A DNA stretch of 13,094 nucleotides from Chloroflexota bacterium (GCA_013695505.1 JACDAH010000339.1:1-13094), one strand, 5' to 3'. Positions 1 to 6,995 are shown, counted from the first letter of the stretch. Translations and numbers: made by a program. The notes: generated by a model from the sequence alone, not told the origin.

Positions 1-1
1 G

Positions 2-31
2 ACCGGTGGCGACGCCGATCGGGCTGCCTAG
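2..31 (+). CDS. Possible 3' end of an upstream gene (partial)
   Basis: One frame runs open from the window edge and ends at a TAG at 29-31, giving the tail TGGDADRAA. Only nine residues are visible, so nothing can be said about function. The reason to suspect a real gene end is the strong hairpin that follows about 20 bases later (52-81), a usual place for a transcription stop. A frame open over nine codons is also easily chance in GC-rich DNA, so this is a weak call. Confidence 0.25.
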   Translation, partial: TGGDADRAA

Positions 32-51
32 GGAAGCGACAAGGCGAGCGA

Positions 52-81
52 CGGCCCGTCCACGATGCCGTGGGCGGGCCG
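52..81 (+). terminator. GC-rich hairpin, possible terminator without a T-tract
   Basis: The arms at 52-63 and 70-81 are complementary over 12 positions, one of them a G-U pair on the + strand RNA, around a six-base loop (GATGCC). No run of T follows on either strand, so it does not meet the usual intrinsic-terminator rule. It lies between a possible gene end at 31 and the YbaK-like gene. It could be a terminator of the GC-rich, U-poor type or a structured leader. Confidence 0.35.
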
Positions 82-189
82 CCCGCGGTCCGAGCGCGAG
101 GAAAGCCATGCGCGACGAAGACCGGCCGCCGCGGGGATCTCGAGTGGCGTCGGGATCTGAGGGGGCAATTACGGGCGAGTCGAGCTGGC

Positions 190-738
190 ATGATCCTCGT
201 CGGGCGCGCTACCGTTCCCTGCGTGACCCGCACGACCGACGCCGACGACTCGGGCCGGCCAGCCCTCGAGGCGGCCCTCGCCGGGCGCGGCGACTACGAG
301 CTCTTCACCTGCGATCCGGCCCTGGCCGACACTGCGGCCTTCTGTGCCGCCTACGGCTTCGATCCGGCAGACTCCGCGAACACGATCGTGGTCATCGGAA
401 AGTCCGATCCGCCCGTGTACGCCGCCTGCGTCGTCCTCGCCAGCCACCGCCTCGACGTCAACCGCGTCGTCAAGCAGCGGCTCGGAACGCGCAAGGCGTC
501 GTTCGCCTCGCACGACGAGACGCGCCAGCAGACCGGGATGGAGATCGGCGGAGTGACGGCCTTCGGGCTGCCCGACCACCTTCCGTTGTGGGTCGACGCC
601 GCCGTCATGGACCGCGAGAGGATCGTCCTCGGCGGCGGCAGCCGGAGCTGGAAGGTCATCGCCACGCCGGCGATCCTGCGCACGCTGCCGAACGTCGAGA
701 TCGTCGAGGATCTCGCCGCGCCGCGGCCCACCGACTGA
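190..738 (+). CDS. YbaK/EbsC-family aminoacyl-tRNA deacylase-like protein
   Basis: The 182-residue product has the YbaK/EbsC fold signature. A central stretch rich in beta-type residues (about 62-100) is followed by the glycine motif GGVTAFGLP (120-128), then LPLWVDAAVM and VLGGGSRSWK near the C-terminus, as in proteins that clear mischarged tRNA (Cys-tRNA-Pro, Ala-tRNA-Pro) in trans. Family length is about 155-170 residues. The ATG at 190 was chosen because residues encoded upstream of it do not look like the family and conserved sequence begins about 25 residues after it; no strong ribosome-binding site is visible. At the position where Haemophilus YbaK carries its key lysine (context KTLLV), this protein reads ANTIVV, so the lysine appears to be asparagine. 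Assignment to the family is firm; the substrate, and whether it is catalytic, are uncertain. Its stop lies four bases from the stop of the convergent diguanylate cyclase gene. Confidence 0.85.
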   Translation: MILVGRATVPCVTRTTDADDSGRPALEAALAGRGDYELFTCDPALADTAAFCAAYGFDPADSANTIVVIGKSDPPVYAACVVLASHRLDVNRVVKQRLGTRKASFASHDETRQQTGMEIGGVTAFGLPDHLPLWVDAAVMDRERIVLGGGSRSWKVIATPAILRTLPNVEIVEDLAAPRPTD

Positions 739-742
739 CACG

Positions 743-2032
743 TCAGGCGGCGATCACCACCTGGTTGCGACCGGCGTCCTTCGCCCCGAAGAGGGCCACG
801 TCGGCGCGGGCGAGCCACTCGTCGTCGGATGTCCCGAGATCGGCCGCCAAGATCAGGGTCGCGCCAAAGCTTGCAGTCACGACCCCGTGAGGAGTGTTGG
901 CCGGGTGCGGGATCGCCAACGCCTCGATGGCCGCGCGGAGGCGCTCGGTGACCGTTCGCAGGCCGTGCTCGTCGTGGGCCCGAACGAGGATGAGGAACTC
1001 CTCGCCGCCGAAGCGGTAGACCTCCTCATCGGTCCGGATCGCGGATCGGGCGGCCCGGACCACCGCCTTGAGGACGTCGTCGCCGGCGAGGTGGCCGAAC
1101 TCGTCGTTGATCTGCTTGAAGCGATCGAGGTCGAACGCGATCAGGCCGTGGGAGTCCCCGAGGCGCTCCATCCGGGCGCGGGCGACGCGGAGGTCCTCCG
1201 CCAGGCGGAGCCGGTTCCGGGCGCCGGTCAGCGGATCCGTCGCGGCCGTCTCCTCGAGCCGCCGATGGACCCCCGCAAGCTCGTGCATGGCGGCATCGGC
1301 CCGCCGTCGCAGCTGGGTGATCTTGCGGACCTGGCTGAAGTTCCGGATCGCAGCCAGCTGGAGAAGTACATGTCCGCTCAGGCTGGCCCCGTGCGCGACG
1401 AGGTTGACCACGATCAGCGAGCTCCGGACGTCGGCGCTCAGTGCGATCGACGGGGCCACGACGAGGTACCCGATGGCGAGCAGAGCCGAGCCCGCCATCC
1501 AGCGGATGTGGGTCGTCGTGCTCCACGGCAGGATGAGCGTGACGATGACCGGAATGAGGATCAGGTACCCGGCGGACTCGATCGCGAGGGCCGGAATGAT
1601 CAGCCCGGTGGAGGCCGTGGCTGCCGTCAACGCGAGGGTCACCGCGGCGGCGACTGGATCCGGCCAGTGGCGCAGGCGCCGGCCGAGCAGCCACCACCCG
1701 GCCACTCCGAGCACGGCGACGGTGCCGTTCAGGAGGAGGAGCTGGAGGGCCAGCGCCGGATGGCCATCGCCGAGAAGGATGCCGTCGAAGACGGCGGCCC
1801 CCGCGATCACCAGAAAGCCGGTTCGCGCCGCTGCGACCGTCCGCCGACGTTGGTGGGCCCGGAAGCGGGCGCTCGTTCCGACCGACATGTACTCGCTCGA
1901 CCGGAGCGTCGCCGGGACGGCCAGCAGGCGGCGCAGCCCCGATGCAGCGGTCGGCGTGGCGATCCTGAGGGTCCGGACACGTGAGCTGGGATCCATGCGA
2001 CGAACCATCCGCGGGTTCGACTGCCGGAACAA
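743..2032 (-). CDS. Membrane-bound diguanylate cyclase (GGDEF)
   Basis: This 429-residue protein would make cyclic di-GMP from two GTP. About six hydrophobic segments lie at residues 70-230 (near 72-88, 95-117, 127-146, 150-170, 178-197 and 204-228), then a short helical linker (232-262) and a GGDEF domain (about 265-429). The active-site motif is GGEEF at 342-346, an accepted active variant, and the substrate/metal motif DLDRFKQIND is at 301-310. The inhibitory-site position reads RTDE instead of RxxD, so product inhibition may be weak. No EAL domain is present. The start is uncertain: TTG at 2032 gives the longest form, ATG at 2008 or 1996 are alternatives, and ATG at 1888 has a GAGCGAG-like site upstream. 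None of the N-terminal 60 residues is needed for a domain. The membrane part resembles a generic multi-helix sensor, with no ligand that I can name. A terminator separates it from the sigma gene upstream, so it is probably its own unit. Confidence 0.9.
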   Translation of the reverse strand: MFRQSNPRMVRRMDPSSRVRTLRIATPTAASGLRRLLAVPATLRSSEYMSVGTSARFRAHQRRRTVAAARTGFLVIAGAAVFDGILLGDGHPALALQLLLLNGTVAVLGVAGWWLLGRRLRHWPDPVAAAVTLALTAATASTGLIIPALAIESAGYLILIPVIVTLILPWSTTTHIRWMAGSALLAIGYLVVAPSIALSADVRSSLIVVNLVAHGASLSGHVLLQLAAIRNFSQVRKITQLRRRADAAMHELAGVHRRLEETAATDPLTGARNRLRLAEDLRVARARMERLGDSHGLIAFDLDRFKQINDEFGHLAGDDVLKAVVRAARSAIRTDEEVYRFGGEEFLILVRAHDEHGLRTVTERLRAAIEALAIPHPANTPHGVVTASFGATLILAADLGTSDDEWLARADVALFGAKDAGRNQVVIAA

Positions 2033-2037
2033 GTTCC
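2026..2037. promoter_or_regulatory. 12-bp palindrome at the diguanylate cyclase start
   Basis: GGAACAAGTTCC is a perfect palindrome with 5-bp arms and a two-base centre, overlapping the TTG at 2032 and lying 18 bases upstream of the ATG at 2008. It could be an operator for this gene if the ATG at 2008 or 1996 is used. It resembles a Gram-positive LexA box (GAAC-N4-GTTC) but has the wrong spacing. A site this short can be chance. Confidence 0.2.
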
Positions 2038-2104
2038 CAATCGGGGGGGGTCCTGCGGCGGGAATGACCGGATCGGTGACGTCGGTCGCTCGCCGCGCTC
2101 CCTG

Positions 2105-2143
2105 AAGAAAGAACGCCGCCCTCCGGTCGGAGCGCGGCGTTCG
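2105..2143 (-). terminator. Rho-independent terminator of the sigma factor gene
   Basis: The outer arms GAACGCCGC (2112-2120) and GCGGCGTTC (2135-2143) are perfectly complementary, with a further inner pairing CTCCG/CGGAG. On the - strand the stem is followed by TTCTTTCTTC, a U-rich tail. It begins 11 bases after the sigma stop codon and ends before the diguanylate cyclase gene, so it should stop transcription from rpoD into that gene. The tail orientation fits only the - strand. Confidence 0.88.
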
Positions 2144-2153
2144 GGGACGACGG

Positions 2154-3713
2154 TCAGTCGGTCACGTAGTCCCGGAGCTTGCGGCTCCGCGACGGGTGGC
2201 GGAGCTTCCGCAGTGCGTGGGCCTCGATCTGGCGGATCCGCTCGCGGGTCAGCCCGAATTCGTGGCCGACCTCCTCGAGCGTCCGGGGGCGCCCGTCGTC
2301 GAGCCCGAACCGGAGCCGGATCACTCGCTCCTCACGACCCTCGAGGCTGTCGAGGACGCGGGCCACCTGCTCCCTGAGCATCGTGTCCGAAACGGCCTCG
2401 AGCGGGGAGATCGCGTCGGGGTCCTCGATGAGCGAGCCGAGCTCGGTGTCACTCTCGTCGCCGATCGGCGTCTCGAGCGAGACGGGGTTGCGACCGTAAC
2501 TCCGGACTTCCTCGACCTTCTCGGTCGTGATTGCGGTCTTCGGATCCTGCGACAGGACCTCGGCGATCTCCGCGTTGGTCGGCTCCCGGCCGAGCTCGAC
2601 GGTGAGCTCGCGCGAGGTCCGCGTCACGCGGTTCATCGTCTCGACCATGTGGACCGGGATGCGGATCGTCCGCGACTGGTCCGCCAGGCCTCGCTGGATC
2701 GCCTGGCGGATCCACCAGGTGGCGTAGGTGGAGAACTTGAAGCCGCGCTCCCACTCGAACTTGTCGACGCCGCGCATCAGCCCGGCATTGCCCTCCTGGA
2801 CGAGGTCGAGGAGGCTCATCCCGCGGTTGATGTACTTCTTGGCATTGGCCACGACGAGCCGGAGGTTGGCCGACGTCAGGTGCTCCCGGGCGGTGAGGCC
2901 GGTCGCCACGAGACCCGGCGTCATCGTCTCGATCGCGTCGGCGTCGTGACCGGCCTCGAGCCAGCGGCGGAGCGCCGGCAGGGCCACACCGTTGCGCGTC
3001 CAGGTCCGCATCGCGATCAGGGCGGCGTTCTCGCGGACGACCGGCCGGCTGGCCGCGCCATGAACCCAGGTGAGGGTGGAAAGGAACGTCTTGGCGTCGA
3101 GACGCTCGTTGTAGACGGCTCGCTGGTTGCGCGCCCGTTCGAGGAGGTCGGCGGCCTCGCCCGTCGCCTCCGCAACGGCCTCGGTGAAGCCGAAGCGCGG
3201 GGCGGTGACGAGGAACTCGGCCGCGTCGTCCGCTTCGAGGGCGGACCGGACAATCCGTGCGGACAGGTCGGCGAAGGTCAGCGCGTAACGGGGGTGCTTC
3301 GCCCGGGCCGTCGGCTCGGTCGCGTTGGCGGTCCAGACGTGCAGGTCGAGCACGGCAAGGGCCGGATCCTTCGTGATCCGGAGGCCGATCTCCATCGTCT
3401 TCGCCAGCATGACCTCTTCCTCGGCCGTGAGGAGCGGGACGCGGGCGATCTCGCGCAAGTAGAGTCGGGTCGAGTCCTCGATGTCGAGCAGGTCGTCGTG
3501 CTCGGCGACCTCCGGCTCGTCGTCGTCGGACTTGGCGGCGACCGGCCTCGATGGCAGCGGCTTCGCCACGGGCGCCTCGAGAGTCACGGTGGGGTCGTGC
3601 TCGACGACCGACGCGACGTCCTCCACGCTCGGCACCAGCTCATCGAGAGCGGGAGCCGTGCCGAGACGGGTCTCGAGGTCGATTTCGGAGGTCTGGTCAA
3701 GGAAGGTCGTCAA
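2154..3713 (-). CDS. rpoD: Primary RNA polymerase sigma factor (RpoD/SigA)
   Basis: This 519-residue housekeeping sigma factor directs RNA polymerase to -10/-35 promoters. Residues 1-75 are acidic and low in complexity, with no clear region 1.1. Region 1.2 is at about 78-110 ([18 protein letters not shown]). A long stretch at about 112-275 follows, then regions 2.1-2.4 at 279-352 ([40 protein letters not shown]), region 3 at 353-430, and region 4 at 447-517 with the helix-turn-helix [19 protein letters not shown]. The strong regions 2.3/2.4 and region 4 mark a group 1 or close group 2 factor. The start is TTG at 3713, supported by GGAG five bases upstream (GGAGCGAAC-TTG). The TTG overlaps the TGA of another open frame (TTGA). 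A terminator follows, and a candidate promoter lies about 170 bases upstream of the start. A second sigma of this group elsewhere in the genome cannot be excluded. Confidence 0.96.
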   Translation of the reverse strand: MTTFLDQTSEIDLETRLGTAPALDELVPSVEDVASVVEHDPTVTLEAPVAKPLPSRPVAAKSDDDEPEVAEHDDLLDIEDSTRLYLREIARVPLLTAEEEVMLAKTMEIGLRITKDPALAVLDLHVWTANATEPTARAKHPRYALTFADLSARIVRSALEADDAAEFLVTAPRFGFTEAVAEATGEAADLLERARNQRAVYNERLDAKTFLSTLTWVHGAASRPVVRENAALIAMRTWTRNGVALPALRRWLEAGHDADAIETMTPGLVATGLTAREHLTSANLRLVVANAKKYINRGMSLLDLVQEGNAGLMRGVDKFEWERGFKFSTYATWWIRQAIQRGLADQSRTIRIPVHMVETMNRVTRTSRELTVELGREPTNAEIAEVLSQDPKTAITTEKVEEVRSYGRNPVSLETPIGDESDTELGSLIEDPDAISPLEAVSDTMLREQVARVLDSLEGREERVIRLRFGLDDGRPRTLEEVGHEFGLTRERIRQIEAHALRKLRHPSRSRKLRDYVTD

Positions 3714-3854
3714 GTTCGCTCCAGGAGTGTGTCGATGCGCGAGGCGAGTCGCGCCGGAACAACGTTGCGGGATGCTTGATTGCGACCGGACCGCGCATCC
3801 GCCGAGGCGGTCCGGGGTGTATCCAACTTCCGCCAGGCGCCGGACACACGGACC

Positions 3855-3878
3855 GGCGTGTCAAGTTTTTGACACGCC
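3855..3878 (-). promoter_or_regulatory. Perfect inverted repeat in the sigma factor leader
   Basis: The arms GGCGTGTCAA and TTGACACGCC are perfectly complementary over 10 bases around a four-base spacer. On the - strand it falls at about +7 to +30 of the transcript predicted from the promoter at 3891-3919, so it would form a 5'-terminal hairpin with an AAAC loop. It could instead be the operator of a dimeric repressor blocking early elongation. It also contains TTGACA on both strands, but neither copy has a good -10 at the right spacing. It has no T-tract, so a terminator is unlikely. Confidence 0.6.
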
Positions 3879-3890
3879 AGCGATGACCGA

Positions 3891-3919
3891 ATCGTACTCG
3901 ATCCGGGACGATTTGGCAA
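3891..3919 (-). promoter_or_regulatory. Candidate housekeeping promoter for the sigma factor gene
   Basis: On the - strand, TTGCCA (3919-3914; five of six matches to TTGACA) is followed by a 17-base spacer and TACGAT (3896-3891; four of six matches to TATAAT). A start near 3884 would give a leader of about 170 nt before the TTG at 3713. A second -35-like TTGACA lies at 3931-3926, but no -10 follows it at the usual distance. This is a prediction from pattern and spacing only. Confidence 0.55.
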
Positions 3920-4072
3920 CCCCCCTGTCAATACCCGGAGGAGCTGCCGCCAAGTCGAACGGACGACGCGGATGGCCTGTTCCGCGGCGAACGGGGTCAC
4001 GCGCTCCAGCCGGGCACTCGCGCGGGGTCTGCCCATGTCGCTCCACTGCGGAACCGAGGCGATTCGTGACTG

Positions 4073-4170
4073 GGCACAGGAGGAGGACCGGCAGGGGGTG
4101 CCGGTCCTCGACTCCGTAGATCGGCCCTCCGTAGGTCCCAGCCAAAGGGCCGATCTGGCAATTCTGTGCC
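4073..4170. ncRNA. Potential three-way-junction structured RNA, family unknown
   Basis: Three nested perfect helices occur within 98 bases. The closing stem is GGCACAG (4073-4079) with CTGTGCC (4164-4170). Hairpin one has 11-bp arms at 4083-4093 and 4099-4109 around GGGGG. Hairpin two has 10-bp arms at 4118-4127 and 4147-4156 around a 19-base loop. All pairs are Watson-Crick, so either strand could fold. The copied word CTCCGTAG occurs at 4112-4119 and 4127-4134. On the - strand it lies between the EAL stop and the sigma promoter. No T-tract follows either hairpin. It may be a riboswitch-like leader, a small RNA, or a complex termination region of the EAL gene. I recognise no conserved core of a known family. 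Confidence 0.4.
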
Positions 4171-4238
4171 GGCTCGCGAAGCACGTCTGCCACGGACATG
4201 GCGGACGGTGCGCGGTGTGCGCCGAAGGCTCGTATCCG

Positions 4239-6656
4239 TCAGGGCCCTGGCATGATCGGTCGGGGCGCGCATTGCCGGCCAAGGCGGTCGACGGGCACCG
4301 GTCGACCGAACAGATATCCCTGGGCGCGGGTGACACCCAGATCGAGGAGCATCGTTCGCTCCGCTTCGGTCTCGACACCTTCGGCGATGAGGTCGAACCT
4401 GAGGCGGCCTGCGAAGTGGACCATTCCCGCGACGAGCGCCTGGCGGGCCGGATCTCCGTCGATCCCGGCCACGAGCGTCCGATCGAGCTTCACCATGGCC
4501 GGCCGCAGCTCGAGGATGTGGCGGAGAGACGCGAACCCGGCTCCGGCATCGTCGACGGCGAGCCGGACATTCAACCCGATGTCGGCGATCGCGGCGCGAA
4601 CGGCCGCATAGTCGGCAACTTCGTCGTGTTCGGTGATTTCGAGGACGACGCCGAAGCCCCACTCGCGGACCATCGTCCGGAGCGGCTCGCGGGCGACGAC
4701 CAGCTCGGGCGAGACGTTGATGTCGATGAACCGATTGGCCGGCAGGGGTCCGGCCGCGTGCATCGCGGCCTGCGCCGTCGCGATCTCGAGCTCGAGCGAA
4801 ACCCCCGATGCGGCGGCCTCGGCAAAGACCGCCTCGGGCGGCGCTCCGTCGTCGAAGCGGGTGAGCGCCTCGTAGCCGAGCGGCTCGCCCGTCTCGAGGT
4901 CGACGATCGCCTGGAACACAGGGTGAAAGGCGCCTTCCTCGATGATTCTCCTGATCCGCAGACTCGAGGCGACCACCGACGCGCGCTCACGCAGGGAGCG
5001 GCCGAGCGCCGAGCCGGCCACGATCGACGCAAGCTCCTCGATGTCGGGCAGCCGCTCGGTCAAGGCCGAAGTGGCCATCGAGGCGCCGACCGCCAAAAGC
5101 GCGATCACCCGACCGTCGGCCCGGATCGGGGCCCACGCGACCCCGGCGACGCCTGTCGCACCCGGAAAAGCCTCAAGCGGCCCGGCCGGCGCGTCGACCC
5201 AACTGTCGATCCAGGGCCCGCTCGTCGCCCGCACGAGGACGGTCGCGGCGCGCTCGCCCTCCAGGACAGTCGCGCCGGTCTGGCCGCCCTGCGTTCCGGT
5301 CCCAGCCGAACCGAGAAGCAGCAGGCGGCGCGGCGGCTCGAGCGCGAAGATGGCTGCCTGTTGGAACTCGCCGCGGCTGGCGATCTCGCCGCAGACCGCG
5401 TCCGCCTGCTCGTCGAGCGGGGCCTGCGTCGGCATGGCCAACAGACACCCGAGGATCGCGTGGCGCTGATCCTCCCGCCGCTCGCTGATCCGCTGCTCGG
5501 TCACGTCTCGCAGGACGCCCACGTGGAGTCCCGGCGCCACGTTGGCCGCCGACCGGTATTCGGCAACGCGGATCGAGCCGTCCGACCGTCGCAGGCTCAG
5601 ATCGCCCCGCACCAGTGGCCCGGCCTCGGACTCGCCGTCGCCGCTGAGGAACGCGGCCCACATGGCGTCCGAGATCGGACCTCCGGATGAGCCCACGACG
5701 ACGTCGTCGGTCACGGACCGCATGAGGATCTCGTCCCGAGACCGACCGACGAGCTCGCACGCGGCCGGGTTCGCTTCGACATAGCGGCCGGCATCGTCAG
5801 TGAAGAACACGGCATCGAGAGCGTGCTCGAAGAGCATCCGGTAGCGCGCCTCGCTGGCCACCAGCGCCGCATTCGCCGTGCGGTGCTCGGTGATGACGCT
5901 GACGACCCCGCCGACGCCCATCGGAGCGCCGTGCTCGTCGCGGACGCCGAATGCCTGCACGTGGAACCGGCGACCCTCGAGTGGCCAGTGGGCCGCCTCC
6001 TCGACATCGACATCGCCGTGCCCATTGAGGATCTCGAGGTCGCTTGTCATGACCCGCGCGGCATCGGCGGCCGGCATCAGCTCGTCGTCGCGGCGCCCGA
6101 GCAGCTCCTCGCCCCGGGTGCGGCCGACGAGCTCGGCGGCCCGGCGGTTGGCGATCACGTAGCGCAGCTCCCGATCCTTCAGGAAGATCGCGACCGGTGA
6201 GTGATCGAGGACGGCCTGCAGGTTGCGCTGGACGGCCGTCCGCTCGATGACGGCGGCCGCCATCATCAAGAAGGCCTCGAGGATCGAGCGATCCTCGGCG
6301 GTGATCGGCCCGCGGCCGGGTGCGGCGTCGACGGTAAGAGAACCAAGGGCCCGCCGGCCGCTGCCCACGATGGAGATCGAGACCGTCGACGGATCGGATC
6401 CAGGCGTCGGACCGGCTCCGAGGAGACCTTTCTCGGAGGCCGCGTCGTCCGGGCAGAGCGCGATGGAAGCCGCTGCCCCCCCGACGCTGCGGCGGGCTCC
6501 CTCGGCGATCGCGTCGAGTGCCGATCGGACCGTGCTCGCCCGTCCGGCGTCGCGCCAGGTCGTCGTGATGATCCGGACGAGCTCGAGGCCCGGCGCGGGG
6601 CGCGGCCCTTGGATCCGGGTCTGCGGGGCGGCGATTGGCATGCCAGGGATCGTCAA
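4239..6656 (-). CDS. Soluble multi-sensor c-di-GMP phosphodiesterase (GAF-PAS-PAS-GAF-EAL)
   Basis: The 805-residue protein would hydrolyse c-di-GMP to pGpG. In order it has a GAF-like domain (about 25-145), a PAS domain (146-259), a second PAS (270-394, VLRDVTEQR at its end), a second GAF-like domain (399-558) and an EAL domain (568-793). The EAL residues look complete: E596-A-L in GYEALTRF, N647, E673 (LEITEHDEV), D702-D703 (DDAGAG), K723, E759 and E762 (AEGVE), and Q779. No GGDEF domain, signal peptide or membrane helix is seen, so it should be a cytoplasmic, ligand- or redox-gated phosphodiesterase; the ligand is unknown. The start is TTG at 6656, preceded by GGAAGGA at a six-base spacing. 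The frame stays open to 7337, but that part runs antisense through the cold-shock gene and is not used here. ATG at 6641 is the alternative start. It is divergent from the cold-shock gene. Confidence 0.92.
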   Translation of the reverse strand: MTIPGMPIAAPQTRIQGPRPAPGLELVRIITTTWRDAGRASTVRSALDAIAEGARRSVGGAAASIALCPDDAASEKGLLGAGPTPGSDPSTVSISIVGSGRRALGSLTVDAAPGRGPITAEDRSILEAFLMMAAAVIERTAVQRNLQAVLDHSPVAIFLKDRELRYVIANRRAAELVGRTRGEELLGRRDDELMPAADAARVMTSDLEILNGHGDVDVEEAAHWPLEGRRFHVQAFGVRDEHGAPMGVGGVVSVITEHRTANAALVASEARYRMLFEHALDAVFFTDDAGRYVEANPAACELVGRSRDEILMRSVTDDVVVGSSGGPISDAMWAAFLSGDGESEAGPLVRGDLSLRRSDGSIRVAEYRSAANVAPGLHVGVLRDVTEQRISERREDQRHAILGCLLAMPTQAPLDEQADAVCGEIASRGEFQQAAIFALEPPRRLLLLGSAGTGTQGGQTGATVLEGERAATVLVRATSGPWIDSWVDAPAGPLEAFPGATGVAGVAWAPIRADGRVIALLAVGASMATSALTERLPDIEELASIVAGSALGRSLRERASVVASSLRIRRIIEEGAFHPVFQAIVDLETGEPLGYEALTRFDDGAPPEAVFAEAAASGVSLELEIATAQAAMHAAGPLPANRFIDINVSPELVVAREPLRTMVREWGFGVVLEITEHDEVADYAAVRAAIADIGLNVRLAVDDAGAGFASLRHILELRPAMVKLDRTLVAGIDGDPARQALVAGMVHFAGRLRFDLIAEGVETEAERTMLLDLGVTRAQGYLFGRPVPVDRLGRQCAPRPIMPGP

Positions 6657-6857
6657 CGGGAGTCCTTCCCACCGCGTTGAGCCCGCGGGTCGGTTCCAAG
6701 ATGCGCCCCATTGCGGCCGCCGACAAGGAACAATCTGTCCTGTTGCGGCTGCGTCGTTCTTCGTACGCCGGCCGTTCGTCCGATCGAACATCGCCCGCGA
6801 CCAGGGCCCGTCGTGCGCCTCGATGACGGGGGCGACGATCGGAGCCACGTCCGGCAT

Positions 6858-6895
6858 GATCCAGCCGTGACGACCTGGATCGAGCACGGTCACGG
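6858..6895. repeat. Two overlapping inverted repeats
   Basis: GATCCAG (6858-6864) pairs with CTGGATC (6875-6881), and CCGTGAC (6865-6871), which sits in the loop of that first hairpin, pairs with GTCACGG (6889-6895). The two pairings interlock. As RNA the pseudoknot would have a zero-length connecting loop, so alternative folding or adjacent protein-binding sites are more likely. It lies about 100 bases upstream of the cold-shock promoter and about 200 upstream of the EAL start. Confidence 0.3.
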
Positions 6896-6995
6896 AGCTC
6901 GTCGAGATCTCCGGCGAGGACGGCGGATCCGTGCCTTCGCCAGCGTGGATGGGCGGGTGCCGAGAACCGCCGATGGTGGTTTCAAGCAGTTTCCG

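Larger units (their letters stand above)
3714..4238. other. 525-bp intergenic region between EAL phosphodiesterase and sigma factor
   Basis: No convincing gene is visible here. Open frames on both strands lack family resemblance and good ribosome sites. One - strand frame has high third-position GC between about 4090 and 3945, then loses it. The region holds a three-stem arrangement (4073-4170), a candidate promoter (3891-3919) and a perfect inverted repeat (3855-3878), all most simply read as the 3' end of the EAL transcript and the control region of the sigma gene. Confidence 0.7.

Noticed and set aside
2196..3779. Long + strand open frame opposite rpoD
   Set aside because: Shadow of the sigma factor coding sequence, with no domain features.
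3859..3874. TTGACA words in both arms of the sigma leader inverted repeat as -35 boxes
   Set aside because: Neither copy has a recognisable -10 at 16-18 bases; they follow from the symmetry of the repeat.
4090..4146. Guanidine-II (mini-ykkC) riboswitch-like ACGG loops on the - strand
   Set aside because: Two ACGG tetraloop hairpins can be drawn (CCT-ACGG-AGG and CT-ACGG-AG), but the second stem is very weak, there is no linker between them, and the downstream gene is a sigma factor, not a guanidine exporter or carboxylase.
3710..4378. Long - strand open frame across the sigma upstream region
   Set aside because: It overlaps the EAL 3' end, shows no family resemblance, and its third-position GC bias is not sustained; only the possible leader-frame overlap is kept as a finding.
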